Under the pieces are notes generated by a model. It was given only the letters and a program-made list of their open reading frames with translations, was not told the origin of the DNA and did no database searches. The position numbers and the translations under genes are program-made. A stretch of DNA of 64,000 nucleotides from Miscanthus floridulus (lineage: Eukaryota > Streptophyta > Magnoliopsida > Poales > Poaceae), in assembly GCF_019320115.1 (NCBI RefSeq), contig NC_089594.1, forward strand, positions 23,057,086-23,121,085. The letters run 5' to 3'. Of this stretch, positions 32,622 to 45,423 are shown in pieces (positions within the stretch are counted from its first letter, which is position 1; each line of letters opens with the position of its first letter).

Positions 32622-33628
32622 ATGTCCGACGGCGGCGGCGACGGGCAGCGGCAATGCCGGCGGGGCATCACGCCCGACGTCGAGCTCGGCGCGGCCCTGG
32701 CGCTCGCTGACATGGCTGCAGGCAGTAGCGTCGTGCAGGCGCGGGCGCGGCTGCACACGGCCGAGGAGATGACCGACGACGAGGAGATGGCGAGCACGAG
32801 GCTGAGCCTCCAGCTCGGCAGGGTCGGGGTCCAGCAATCGCCGTCCTGCTCCAGCAGCTCCAGCGCCGGCCGCCCGCCGGCGCCCTCCGCCGCGCCCGGT
32901 GCTGCTCATCACGGGCCCAGGCCACGGCACATGCTCACCGAGGTAACTAGCTAGTCGGCGCCCGGCGACTAGTCCTCCTAGCCGTTAGTTTTAGTTGTGC
33001 GATTGTATGTGCCCGGCCGTCTGTCTGATGGGTCGTCGATCATCTGGGTGCAACAATTGATTCCAATTTCAGGCGGAGAAGGAGGAGAAGCGGCTGCGGC
33101 GTGTGCTCGCCAACCGGGAGTCGGCGCGGCAGACCATCCTCCGCCGTCAGGTGATGTCCATATCCATCTCCACGCTCCATGCATGCATGATCCAGTGCTG
33201 TGCTAGCTAGCTTCTGCAGAGTTCACAATTCAGTCTAGCTGCTACGTACACGATCTGGACGATTTTTCTCACGCACTAATGTGTATGCAAGAACAATAAA
33301 GCTACTCCGATCCCTTGCTGAAATTCAAGCTTCCTGCTTTGCTATTTGTTTCTAGGCGATTCGAGATGAACTGGCAAGGAAAGTTGCAGACTTGTCGTCA
33401 CAGAACGAGACCATGAAAAAGGTGAGCCTTGCTGTATCATATCTGTGTGTACGTCTAGTACCTTTCGTGTACCAACGGATTGGTATGGTATGGGCGTACG
33501 TATAAAATTCTGTGTTTATAAAATATATGCAGGAGAAGGACGTGGTGATGGAGGAGTATCTTTCACTGAAAGAGACGAACGAGCATCTGAAAGCGCAGGC
33601 ACACCACCTCTCGCTTTCGCTATTCTAA
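32622..33628 (+). CDS. bZIP transcription factor, four exons, N-x7-Ile basic region
   Basis: Exons 32622-32942, 33073-33150, 33356-33421 and 33533-33628 splice in phase 0 with GT-AG borders to give 186 residues. Exon 1 encodes a Ser/Ala-rich acidic N-terminus; exon 2 the basic region EKRLRRVLANRESARQT; exons 3 and 4 the leucine zipper. From the invariant Asn, heptad positions are L, L, M, V, L, L, a six-heptad zipper ending near the C-terminus. The N-x7-R/K signature is altered: the eighth residue after Asn is Ile (NRESARQTI). It should act in the nucleus as a dimer. The Ile change, known in a few plant bZIPs, may alter DNA binding. The frame is intact and all splice sites are canonical. Confidence 0.88.
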
Positions 33629-34909
33629 GCATAGAATGGACAGATCTCCTCATTGTAAACGCTCCCACGGCTTAATATAGTGTCGTTGTTAGGCCAAACA
33701 AACAGGGGCCTAGCATGTTCCAAAAGAAAAAGCACTTCCACTCTCCAGTTGTTCACTTGCAAGCTAGCCACATGACCGCCCTTCACTGGGTCGTACTAGC
33801 ATCGTACACCTAGCCTAGTTGGGAACTGTTTCGGCTGTGCCTTGCTCTGACATCTGTATGGATGACCATGGCTGTTTGTCCATTGTGAGCACTGCCTTTT
33901 TTTACGCAGTTAAGGTTGTTTGAATGTACTCCGTAGATGTGTTTGGGGTGGACTGGGTGGAAACTTTAAGTTCCACCTCAATTTACTCCAATATATATGG
34001 ATTGATTTAAATATATGTGCAGGATGGAAACTAAATTAAGCTCCACCTCAATTTACTCCCATATATATGGACTGATTTAAATATATGTGCATCTAAATAA
34101 GCCCTAAAGTGGCAATGACGACCTGTATCGCAACGCAAGCGTTTGTGTTGTGTGGCCATTGGCAAAGACGTATTTCCTCAGTGGCTCAGTTCCTTGCTCT
34201 TGAATGCACAGCTCACTCTTTAGAAGTAACCAATTTGATTGAGTTTTTCAAAAAATAATATTTATGGAACTAAATAAGTATTAGTAGATTAACCTTTTTA
34301 GCTTGTAGCCAATTTCAAATTAAACAATTTCAAGTTTGATTAAGTCTATTTAAAAATAGTGTTTATGACACTAAATAAGTATTAGTAGATTAGCCATAGC
34401 TTGCAACCAATTTTAAGTTCGACTAAGCTTATTTAAAAACAATATTTATATGATACTAATAAGTATTAGTAGATTAATTATAGAATAAATACTTTTTATA
34501 GCACACAGATATAAATGTTGATATTTTTTATATAAATCTAGATTTTATTAAACCAGATCCCTCTTAGATCAACTAAATTTTTTATAAGGTGTCATAGCTA
34601 GAGGGACCTAGCTAACAACTTTTTATAAGCTAGGTCGTTAAATAGCTTAAATTAGACTATAAGTTGTATTCAGATCAACTAGAGGTATTTTTACCAACTA
34701 GCAACTTATTTCAGTTAATTTAAATAGGGCTTTAGTCAAATTTGATTTTTTTTTACTTCTTAAAGAACGTGAAGTGCATTTTTTTTTTGGGACCGGAAGT
34801 AACTATATATTATAGGTTATGGGTATGATTGGTTGACCGCTATTATCACAAGAAGCCACATCTCTGCGGGCTGGACAAAAAGGCTCAATTGGTTTGGTGG
34901 TTTGTTTTA
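33629..34909. repeat. AT-rich intergenic DNA with two tandem repeats
   Basis: About 33957-34095 holds two roughly 65-bp copies sharing ctccacctcaatttactcc and gatttaaatatatgtgca. About 34220-34480 holds three units of 80-98 bp, each ending aataagtattagtagatta. No gene is seen. Confidence 0.65.
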
Positions 34910-35098
34910 AGGTCGGTCTCAACAAGAGTTTTACGAGAGTTTCATGGTATTAAACTGGTTGACATGTCATGAAATAGATGATAAGTTTAATGAGATGAAA
35001 TGAGTTTTAATTATGGTTTATTTACACTGTTTTTTTTTTTTTTTACCTATGGCGTCTTGGAAACTGGGACATAAAACCCCTCATTGAATCTGGTCTAA
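34910..35098. mobile_element. Second MITE of the GGCCAGTCTC type, decayed
   Basis: Starts aaggtcggtctcaacaagag and ends cattgaatctggtctaa. The ends and the interior (gagagtttcatgg, gacatgtcatgaaa) resemble those of the MITE at 30553. A poly-T run of about 15 lies near 35030. Confidence 0.5.
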
Positions 35099-35199
35099 GC
35101 AGAGTGCTCTGGTTAAACTTGTTTTTTTCTTAAAAGGTTAAATCTTCTTAAATAATTTAAGAGATTATAATAAATAAGATTATATTGATTTTAAAGAAA

Positions 35200-36319
35200 G
35201 CTAAAAAAAATTGCATGTGGCCCGTTACCCCTTTGGTCCTCTCACACCACATGGGCTGCAATCCATAACTTTGGTCCTTCGCTTGTCAAGACTCAAAACT
35301 TCAAGCATTGATTGGCCGACCGCAGACATGATCCTTTTGAGAAGATGCCTGCGGTGGAATATTGGGCGGCGGATGTCTATCGCAAGCATAGGCAGAAAAT
35401 TTTGCTCATCGCTTAGCTTCTCACGTGCAACAGATTGTGTACTAGAGATGATTTTTTTAGCAACGAAGTATTTTTCGTAGAGACTGTTCAATCAAAATGG
35501 GGCTATAAAAATGGTTTATGAGTCGATCCACCTTTACAAATTGATTTCTAAAAGCGGTTTAGCTAAAAAAAATACTATTTTTAGAGGCAATGCGGTTTGC
35601 CATCCACCTTTAGAAATGAAGACTCTAGAAACGGTTGAAATTATAGTCATCTCCAAAAATAAGTGGAATATAGTAAAATTAATAATTTTTTTAAAAAAAT
35701 TAAGTCAGATGGAGAAAAACTTCATAGTAGAGTTATAGTATTCCATGAGATATAAAACTTCGTAGTTAAAAACTTTACCATTTGAATTCATTTGGTGCAC
35801 AAAAAATCTGTTTAAAGTTTTTAGATTTGAAGTTCAATTTTTTGAGTATTCCAAATAACCTCAAATGGAGAAAAGATCTAAACCAAAGTGGTAGTACCAG
35901 AAGGGATCCGCAACTTTGTAGTTTACTACCTTTTCATTTAAAATCATTTAGTATTTAGAAATTCTGTTTAACGATTTAGATTTTTAAATTAATTGTTTTT
36001 GAATTTTTTTTAAGTATCGGAGAAATGACTTAAACAAAAGTTATAGTACTCGAAGATATATGAAACTTTATAGTTGGCAATCTTTTCTTTTAAAATCATA
36101 TACAGACTAAATTTTATTTTAAGACTAATGATTTTGAAATTCATATTTTTCTTGAATTTTTCAAATGATCTTGGATGGATAAATGACCTAACCAAAGTTG
36201 TATTACTCAAAGAGATCTAAAATTTTTTAGTTCAAATTTTTTATTTGAATTCGTTTAGAAACTAAAGTAAATAAAAAGGAACCCACGTCTTGACCTCACG
36301 ATTAGGCTGCCCTAGCCTA
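35200..36319. mobile_element. Decayed DNA-transposon-like repeats, possibly CACTA-derived
   Basis: 35520-35690 has ctttagaaatg/tttttagaggcaatgcggtttg segments like CACTA subterminal repeats in grasses, next to tttttcgtagag (about 35468), which is close to an inverted CACTA end. 35700-36260 repeats a unit of roughly 165 bp (aaagttatagtactcgaagatata ... atttgaattcatt-tag) about three times. No transposase is seen. Confidence 0.35.
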
Positions 36320-36324
36320 CCAAC

Positions 36325-39300
36325 TATGGCAGAACTGCTCGAAATAACACACTTTCGGAGGCGCTCGTCTTCCACCAGACACCACCCCGAAAGCAAGCTA
36401 CACCGAATGATTCTGTCGAGCACACCCCAAGGGAGAACTCGAACCATCCACGTTTTTCCTCTAGGATCTAATAATGAGAATGAGTTTACAATACTTAGTT
36501 CATTTCATACAATAAGAGTTCTCAGAAATACATTATTACAATACCAAGTTCAGAGTGCGCAATTTAAATAGCGGAATTAAAATAAACATCTAACGATAAG
36601 ATACAAGGATCCGTCTGTGCCCACTAGAAGAATTCTCCACACAACAGCCACTCTTCAAGCTGCACCTACAATAGGGGTAAATAAACCCTAAGTACACAAT
36701 GTACTCGCAAGACTTACTAGACTAGTGGAAATAATTTTCTGACTCCAAAGGATATGATACGCTTTATGGTTTGCTGGTTTTCTTTTTTTGCGAAAAGCAA
36801 TACTAGTAGTTGAATTCTTATGTAGGTGTTTTATTAGCAGTCATGATTAGTTCATTTGCTAACCATTCTATGTAAGCACCTATTCTACTTTCAAGCAAGA
36901 GTTGAGCAATCAGATCAATTTCACCATCTTTCATCTTCTAGTTCTTACTACGGTGCTAGATCGTACACAAGTCGTATAATATTACACGGTGATTCGCGAA
37001 TCAATGTAGCCTAGCTGGGTACTCCGAAACACACGCCCCGCTTATACCCCAGTCACAAGTAGGACCAACCAACCACTCTCCTATCAGGGGGTCTAGGTCC
37101 TCGTCCAAACTTGGACTCGAAGCCCCCACTCCTGAGTCCTGGACTCAGTGTGGTGCTTAGACCTTCACCATTCCCGCTTCCAATTAGTCGGTCCAGAAAG
37201 AGCTAGAACCCACGATAAGATAGCAATGAGCCTTCCCTGCTCCCATAAACAAGTATGTGCTCAGGTTAATAAGTCTATGACCTGACTAGAATCCAATGCA
37301 ATGGTCGATCCTTAACCGACATGGACAGGGAAAATAGTGTAACCAAGCTATGCCCCGTTGGCTGCGGGACATAACCTCTTATACCCACCAATACCCATAC
37401 CATATCCCTGCCCGGTCTCCATTTCCTTTCACCATTTTATCTTGAGAGTGATAATAATAATCACCTATTGTGAGTAACGGTAGGTTACTCACGCAGCATA
37501 GCAGCTACTCAACCTATGCTAGTAGGACTCCTAGGTAGGTATATCTATGCATGTAGTTTAAATATAAATCCTATAACGTAAATGCACATCATATATATAT
37601 ATATATATCCAATAATCATTCAAAATAAGGGTTATGTATTGGGGCTTACCTTGGGCAGGCGGGGTGTCAGCTCAGTTAGTTAGTGGCGGCTCTAGGACCT
37701 CCTCCTGCACGAGGATCTCCTCCTCATACTCCTCGATCACCTCCTCAAACTTGTGATATTCGATGGTCATGATCTCCGCCAACTCGTTCTCTACATGCAT
37801 GCGATGATGATACAACACTTCGCATTTCGGCAACAAAACAACTCTTAAAATAAGAATACACATGGTAAACTACTAAACTAGCTCTAATGACTAAGATACA
37901 AAGCTTACTATCATCTTCATCAAGCAAAGTGTTGGGTTCAACTAACAAACACCTAGCTTTACAAATGAAGGATATATCTCTATTTCTACTAATGATTTAA
38001 TGTATATTTGAAACAAAGAGCATTTAACTACCCATATGTTAAGTCTATTCTAGAGCTACAAAAATTACTGTGAGCACATAATAATACCATGAAGCTACTA
38101 TAAAATTTTCAAACCTAAAGCTATTACCATTTTGCCACAAAAATTCCTATAATATTTAACCTAATAATATTAAGCACTCTCAAATAATTTAATAGCTCCT
38201 GGTATCAACAAGTATATATGAACTAAATACACTAACAAATAGAGCATAATTTTAGGAACTAACCAAATTGGTTTCATAATTTTTGGATACCTACATGATT
38301 TTATATGATTTACCAAAGTTCAACTCAGAATTAAAATGAAAAGCTATTTCTATTCTCCACGAAAAAGATAAACTCAATTTGGCCCAACGCGGCCCACCAC
38401 AGGTGAGATGAGGCCCACGCGCGGAGGTGGCTCACGGCGAGGAAGCCCCCACGTGCCGACACTCTTGTAAAAATGCCCCTGGACTATGAGCAAAACAACC
38501 TGCAGTCCACGTTACTATTTCTATAGACATCGACTTTGCAATGGAACCCTCAGATATTTCTCCTCTTTACAACAGCAAGGTCCTCGGCCATCCCTGCACG
38601 CCCTCTAATGCGGCGAGCGATGGCACTAGCGCTTATGCTAGCCACATGGGACCCCTACTGACCTATCTATGAGGCCGTCGCTCACCTAGGGTTCAACGCA
38701 AGATGATGGGCGGTGGTTGCACGAGCCAGGATGCCGTAGAGGGACCTCTCCACAATGGCGGGCACCCTGCGGCAATGGCGATGGTGTTCAAGTGAGCTGT
38801 AGCAGCAACAAGGCGGTAGGGGTAGCGAGTGAGCAACGACCACTGACCAGTGACCTTACCGAGAAGCCAGCTCAGCCAAAGTTGACTCGAGCGAGGCTAG
38901 CCATGTGCGTGCTGTGAAGTGAAGGTGGACCACAAAGGCACAGTCGCGTCAGTGGCGAGGAGGCAGCACTAGAGCTACAACTAGTGTGCGCACGATGAAG
39001 AAGGGGCCAAGGCAAGCTAGTGGTGCAGAGGAATTGGCACGGGATGAAGTGGTGGAGACTGGCCACGACGCGGGCGACGACGGGCCTTAACAGCACGGTT
39101 GTGGGCAAAGCTCCAAAATTGGAACTTGGCGTGACGTGAGTCAAGGTGGGGTAGGGTCGGCTGGAGAGGGGGCATGAAGGCGGAGACATGAGCATGAAGA
39201 TTTGATGAGAGGTGCTTGCTCTCTGGCTTCACCGTGACGTGACCTGATAGTGGCAGAAAGCAGAGGGAGAGAGAGAGAGACAGGAGCGCAGTGGGTTCGA

Positions 39301-40311
39301 CTCGTCCACACCTTGGCGGGACATGGCTAACCGGACTTAGGGCGGCGTCTGCGCACCTACTACATGACACTGCGGCCAAACTACGTGCGTGCGTGGGGGC
39401 AGGTGGGGGCACAGCAAGCATGGCCACAGCGCCATTAAGGCGAGACGACGTCGCGTGGCAGCCCATGTGCGAACTAGGACAAGGGAAGTGGTAGCAACAT
39501 AGTGTTGTAGTGGCGTCGGCAGCGGCAACATCATGACACAAGTTGATGGCATCGACAGCAGCTCCATCGTGGCACGTGCATTGCAGTCAGCACCAGCAGC
39601 GGTGGCTCCACGCGGTGGGGCCAGCGGTAGCCGAGACCTGACTAGGCCAGAGACGGCCATGGCCGGCTGGGCACCGCAGCACGCGCATGCACACGTGCAA
39701 CCAACACGGCGACATCGAGCGCTCGAGCGCTGTGATCGTGGCCATGTGGCCAACCAACGCGAAACCATGACACACATGAATTTTAAAGCCTTCAACACGA
39801 CCAGACGGTTGCTCCAGGAGCCAAACCAGCTTCACCATGCTCAAGATGGCATATGAGACTACTAACTCGAGCTATAACACTACATCACTCCTTAACCCAA
39901 TCTCTCACAATAAATTGCCAAACATAGCAGTGTCTAACTGTTGGCAGACTTGAAAATTTCTAAGTTTTTGAGCTGAATTTGTTTTCCATTTGTGATTTCT
40001 AAGCTTGTGGAAATATTAGCTAGTAATATCATTTTTTGTCCACAAGTATTTCATTGTCATCTACAAAGTTTGTACTTTAAACTTTATTTAAGTATCACAC
40101 ACATGTTCTATAGCATTTTTGCTTAATAAAAATTGCTTTTAAACCCTAAGTGATATAACATGACTATCGAATCAACTTTCGCTCCGCATTTTAGTTGATT
40201 GTTTCGAGTTACAGAAATTGATCTACACACTTTATCACTTGCATTAACACATAAACATGCTCATGACATGTTTTAGTAAATGATTTATGGTGTAACACCG
40301 AGGGTGTTATA
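36325..40311 (-). repeat. Tekay-2 3' LTR (3,987 bp)
   Basis: On the plus strand it runs tatggcagaactg ... agggtgttata. It includes an AT microsatellite near 37592-37610 and a GC-rich block (38390-39850) whose overlapping frames on both strands are not genes. The terminal TGTAAC of the element strand has mutated to TATAAC here. Confidence 0.88.
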
Positions 40312-40325
40312 AATCTACCACCCTT
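40312..40325 (-). other. Polypurine tract of Tekay-2
   Basis: On the minus strand the 3' LTR is preceded by aagggtggtagatt, matching the tggggggtagattt of Tekay-1. Confidence 0.7.
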
Positions 40326-43300
40326 AAACAAAATCTCGTCCTAAGATTTCATGTGCCTAGTGTGGGAAAAGAGATAAGAAATAATTTCTAATTTAAACAA
40401 TTATCTCGATGAACTAGAAAGAAGGTGGGGATAATGCTTAAAGATATAGCTTTCTTGCTCCCATGTTGATTCGTCCTCCGAGTGATTTTACCACTGAACT
40501 TTATAAAACTTCACCACATTGTTTCTAGTCACTCTTTCTTTTTCATCTTAGATTTTAACATGATGCTCAATATAAGACAAGTCAGGCTAGAGAGGAAGTC
40601 CTTTAATTTCCATCGCTTCATCGGGGACCCACAAACATTTCTTTAACTGGAAAACATGGAAGATATTATGCACTGCTGACAAAATATCTAGGAGCTGGAT
40701 ACGGTAGGCAGCAGAACCACACCGGGCCAAAATCTTCTAAGGTCCAACATAGCGAGGGGCTAGCTTCCCACAGACACCAAATTGATGCACCCCTCTCATG
40801 GGTGACACTTTGAGATACACATGATCACCAACTTCAAATTGCAAGGGCCTTCTTTGCTTGTCCACATAAGTTTTCTGACGACTTTGAGCTGCCTTCAAAT
40901 GGCTTTGAATAATACTGACTTGCTCTCGAGCTTCTTTGATAAAATTAGGCCCAAAATATCCATGATCACCCACCTCAACCCAGTTAAGAGGTGCTCTACA
41001 TTTCTTGCCATACAGGGCCTCAAAAGGTGCCATATGAATGCTTTCTTGATAGCTATTGTTATAAGAAAACTCAGCTAGAGTCAAACATTCGTCCCACTTT
41101 TCAGGAAAAGAAATGGCACAAGCTCTCAACATATCCTCAAATACCTGGTTTACCTTTTCTGTTTGGCCATCAGTTTGTGGATGATAAGCTGAACTTCTGA
41201 GGAGACTAGTACCAAGACATTCCTGGAGTTGCTCCCAAAAATGAGAGATAAAGACTGACCCTCTATCAGAGACGATAGTAAGAGAAACTCCATGCAGGAT
41301 CACAATCTGGTCAAAATACAACTTGGCATACTTCTTGGCTGAATATCTAGTATCTACCAGGAGAAAATGAGTGGACTTAGTAAGGCGATCCACAATGACC
41401 CAAATAGAGTCATACCCCTTTGCTGTGCGGGGCAAACCCACAACAAAGTTCATGGAAATATCCTTCCATTTCCAAATAGGGATAGATAAGGGCTGCAAAA
41501 ATCCTGATGTACGCATATAGTCTACCTTAACTCTTCCACAAGTGTCGCATTCTGTGATGTACTTGGTGATATCCTACTTCATATTTGACCACCAATACAA
41601 GTGGCTCAAATCATGGTACATCTTGTTACTTCCTGGATGGATGGACAACTTAGAATGATGAGCTTCATCCAAAATCTTTCTTTTAAGCTCATCACTTGAT
41701 GGAACAACCAATCTATTCTTGAACCTCACTACACCTTGATCAACAATACTAAATTGTGGACCACGCCCTTCGGCAATTAACTCCTTGATATGCGGGATTT
41801 TCGAAACATCTTGCCTTTGCTCTATGATAATTTGCTCAAGTAAACCCAAGACTAGAGCAATATGGGCTAGCACCTCAGCATGGTTGAGAGACAAAGGTGC
41901 TTTTTCAACTTGATACGACTTTTGGCTCAAAGCATCAGCTACCACATTAGCTTTTCCAAGATGGTAATGAACCTCCAAATTATAATCATTGATTAGCTCC
42001 AACCATCTCCGTTGCCTCATGTTTAGCTCGGACTGAGTGAAAATATATTTGAGGCTCTTGTGATCCGTATAAATATGCACTTTATTTCCCAACAAATAAT
42101 GCCTCTAAAATTTTAGAGCATGCACCACAGCAGCCAGCTCTAAATCATGGGTGAGATAATTCACCTCGTGCTTTTTCAGCTGGCGTGAAGCATAAGCTAT
42201 CACACGCCCATCCTGCATAAGCACACATCTTAATACAGTCCTTGAGGCATCACAATACACATCAAATGGCCTATCAATATCTGGTTGGGCAAGAACTGGA
42301 GTAGAGGTAAGAAATTCCTTCAGGGCTTGGAAAGCTTCTTCACAAGCTGGACTTCATGCAAACTTGATATCTTTCTAGAGCAACTTGGTCATTAGTTGGG
42401 CTATTTTGGAGAAGTCAGGAATGAAGCGCTGATAATAACCAACAAGACTAAGGAACTGACGGATCTGATGCACTGACTTCGGAGACTTCCAAATTAACAC
42501 ATCTTACACCTTAATTGGATCTACAGAGATACCTCTAGGTGTCAGAACATGTCCCAAAAACTGCACTCAATCCAATAAAAACTCACACTTATTGAATTTG
42601 TCATACAACTTGTGTTCCCTTAATCGAGTCAGTACTATCCAAAGATGCTGTGCATGCTCTTCATTGTTTTTAGAGTATATCAAAATATCATCAATGAACA
42701 CCACTACAAACTTATCCAACTCTGGCATGAAGACTGAATTCTTGAGATACATGAAAAATGCAAGAGCATTGGTGAGACCAAAAGACATGACTAGGTATTC
42801 ATACAATCCATACCTAGTAGAGAAAGTTGTCTTTGATATATCTTGTGGCCGGATCTTAATTTGATGATACCCAGAACGAAGATCAATCTTTGAAAACACT
42901 TTTGCACCAGCCAACTGATTGAACAAAGTACCAATATGAGGTAAAGGATACTTGTTCTTAATGGTCACCACATTGAGAGGGCAGTAATTCACACACATCC
43001 ATAGAGTACCGTCCTTCTTCTTCACAAAAATAGCTAGACAACCCCATGGTGAAGAACTAGGACGGATAAAGCCCTTCTCTAATAATTCCTCGAACTGCTT
43101 CTTCATTTCTGCTAGTTCTTTAGGAGCCATGCGGTAGGAACGCCATAAAATAGGAGTAGTGCTAGGTTCTAACTCAATGGAAAACTCCACATCTCTATCC
43201 GGTAGTAACCTAGGTAGATATTCAGGAAAGACATCAGGGAACTCATAGACCATAGGAATAGAGGCAAGATCAGGAGAAGCATCAACATGAGCAATAACTG

Positions 43301-43871
43301 GAAAGGCTGGATCTGAGGGCATAAGAAGAGACATCCTATCCTTGGAAGAAGGAAGCCATAATTCAACAACTCTCTGCTTAAGGTCCAAGACTACCCCATA
43401 AACTCGCAACCAGTTCATGCCCAAAATTACATCTATGCCTTGCCTAGGTAGCACCATGAACTAGAGGAGGTAAGTGTGAGTGGCTAGCACTAATCTGACT
43501 ATGTCCATCCGAGTATTAACACACAACTATGCACCTAGGGTACTAATTCTATATGAATTATGAATAGCCATAAGAGATATATTATGCCTCTATGCAAACC
43601 CCATGCTCATGAATGAATGTGATGCACCATAATCAAACAACACATATGACGGGTGGGAATCAATGGTAAACATACCAGCCATCACAGGTTCACTTTGCAA
43701 GATCTCCTCGGCCTCAGTGAAGTTGACTTGTCCAGAGCGGCTTACGGGTACCTTCTTCTTGATAATTGTCCTCTTGACCAGACGGGAGTTGGCTGAAGGC
43801 TAGGAAGACTGCGCAGGCTAGTTCTGTGGACACTCCCGAGCATAGTGGCCCTCCTTGCCACACTTGAAACA
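40326..43871 (-). pseudogene. pol: Tekay-2 nucleocapsid end, protease, RT, RNase H, integrase and chromodomain, stop-interrupted
   Basis: One minus-strand frame holds the zinc knuckle from 43871 (CFKCGKEGHYAREC) and then GMNWL of the protease end (about 43420), [13 protein letters not shown] of RT (about 42700-42660), [12 protein letters not shown] of RNase H (about 42070) and the integrase zinc region with CDTCG intact (about 41545) followed by DRGSVF. Stops occur at plus-strand positions 43461, 42567, 42504, 42375, 42105, 41574 and 40737, each where relatives have Gln, Trp or Arg, or nearly so. No indel is seen in this part. It shares Tekay-1's decay pattern but is less damaged. Confidence 0.88.
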
Positions 43872-44950
43872 AGCACCCATCTTGTTCCCCTACCCCTAAC
43901 TAGGTGGAACTTGCTGTCCCTAAGGCTATTGTTGCACTTGCTGAGTAGGTGCACGATACTAGGTGGGAGGTGCCTGGTAGGTTGCTGAGGCTAACAGAAT
44001 GACTATCCACCCAGAGAGGGATAGGACATCTGCCTAACAACCTGCACCTTCTGAGCCTAGGGGTGACTAGAAGATCCAGAGATCACCCGCTTGTGCTTCC
44101 ACTCAGCCTAAGAGTCACGCTAAAGTCCTTCCATGGAAATATCAGCATTCATCATAGCACCAAAAGTCTAATAGTTCCCTATGTATAGCTCCTTCTACAA
44201 ACTGCAAGAGAGGCCACGATAGAAATGGTCCCCCTTCTTCTCATCAGTATCGACATGGATCCTAGCATACTATGACAGATGGTTGAACTTGTTCACATAA
44301 TCCATCACAAACAGGCTTCCTTGCTTTAGGTCCACAAACTCCATCAACTTCCTATTCAGCACACTAGTAGGAATGTAGTACTCTCTAAAAGTAGCGGTAA
44401 ACTCCTGCTAAGTCACACGGCGGTCAACCGGCTGCATGGCATTGAACGTGTCCTACCATGCACTAGCAAAATCTAATAGTTGTTGTGCAACGAAGCACAC
44501 CTTCTTCTCTTCAGTCATAGTGAGCAGCTGAAACTTCTGCTCCAGAATACGAAGCCAATGCTCTACATCCAGAGGCTCAGCAGTCGACATGAATGTGGGT
44601 GGGTGCGTCTTCAAGAAATCCTAGTAAGAACAGAGCCCCTCGGGACCACGGGCACCACCCATGTTCCCGCCATTGCCTTCGTGGCCCCCATAGACGAAGC
44701 CACTAATCACCTGGGCTAGCATCTCGAAGGCACGGGCTGACTCACGCAGAGCAGCTAGCATTTCCACCATAATCTCCGTATGGGTCATTGGAGGTGGTGG
44801 TGGCGGAGGAGGAGGAGCCAGAAGTGGGGCCTCGTGGCTGTCCCCATTGTTGTGGCCATTATCCTCACCGCGACTGTTTTTGCCCTGGTCTTCACTAAGA
44901 CCATGGCCCATCCCAGTACTGGTGCTCCCACAACCAGATCTCAGGTTCAT
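43872..44950 (-). pseudogene. gag: Tekay-2 gag, N-terminal part, broken
   Basis: The minus-strand frame starts at 44950 (MNLRSGCGSTST) with the same Gly/Pro-rich N-terminus as Tekay-1 and is open to 44621. The zinc knuckle at 43871 is in another frame, so one indel plus several stops separate them. It would encode the capsid protein if intact. Confidence 0.82.
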
Positions 44951-45408
44951 CTATAAACAGATAGGAACCCACCATTAGGGACAACACCTCCAGATCAGGA
45001 ATAAGAGATTAGAGAAATGATAAGGCTTTTTGACAAAGAATTCTTTTTAGTTATTAGAATAATTCACTAACCAAAATTATATGTGTGGGGGGATTTAGTT
45101 TAAGCAAGATTCTCTTTTCATGATGCATGCATCGACCTACCCGTTCACTCAAGCCAGAATATAGCGGCATTCGCAAAAAAATGGCACATCAACACTCACT
45201 TTCCTCTTGCTAAACGATTCTTACACAGCGTAAGTTAGTGTACCTATAGAAACTTGATTAGATAAAACTAGTGCCGCTATCCTAGATAGACCATATTGTT
45301 AGGGCTTATACTTATTTACATAATATTATCGCATCCTACTTTTTGCAAAGCTTTTGTTGGTCAAATTTTAGGTTTTGAAAAGAGTTTTTAAACTCATAAG
45401 TCATTATT

Positions 45409-45421
45409 GGCTCTGGTACCA
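45409..45421 (-). other. Primer binding site of Tekay-2
   Basis: On the minus strand tggtaccagagcc follows the LTR end and a two-base spacer (45422-45423). It is complementary to the initiator tRNA-Met type. Confidence 0.85.
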
Positions 45422-45423
45422 CC

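Noticed and set aside
38872..39856. ORFs up to 174 codons in the Tekay-2 3' LTR
   Set aside because: They correspond to the GC-rich LTR block, with no homology and no conserved frame in the other LTR.
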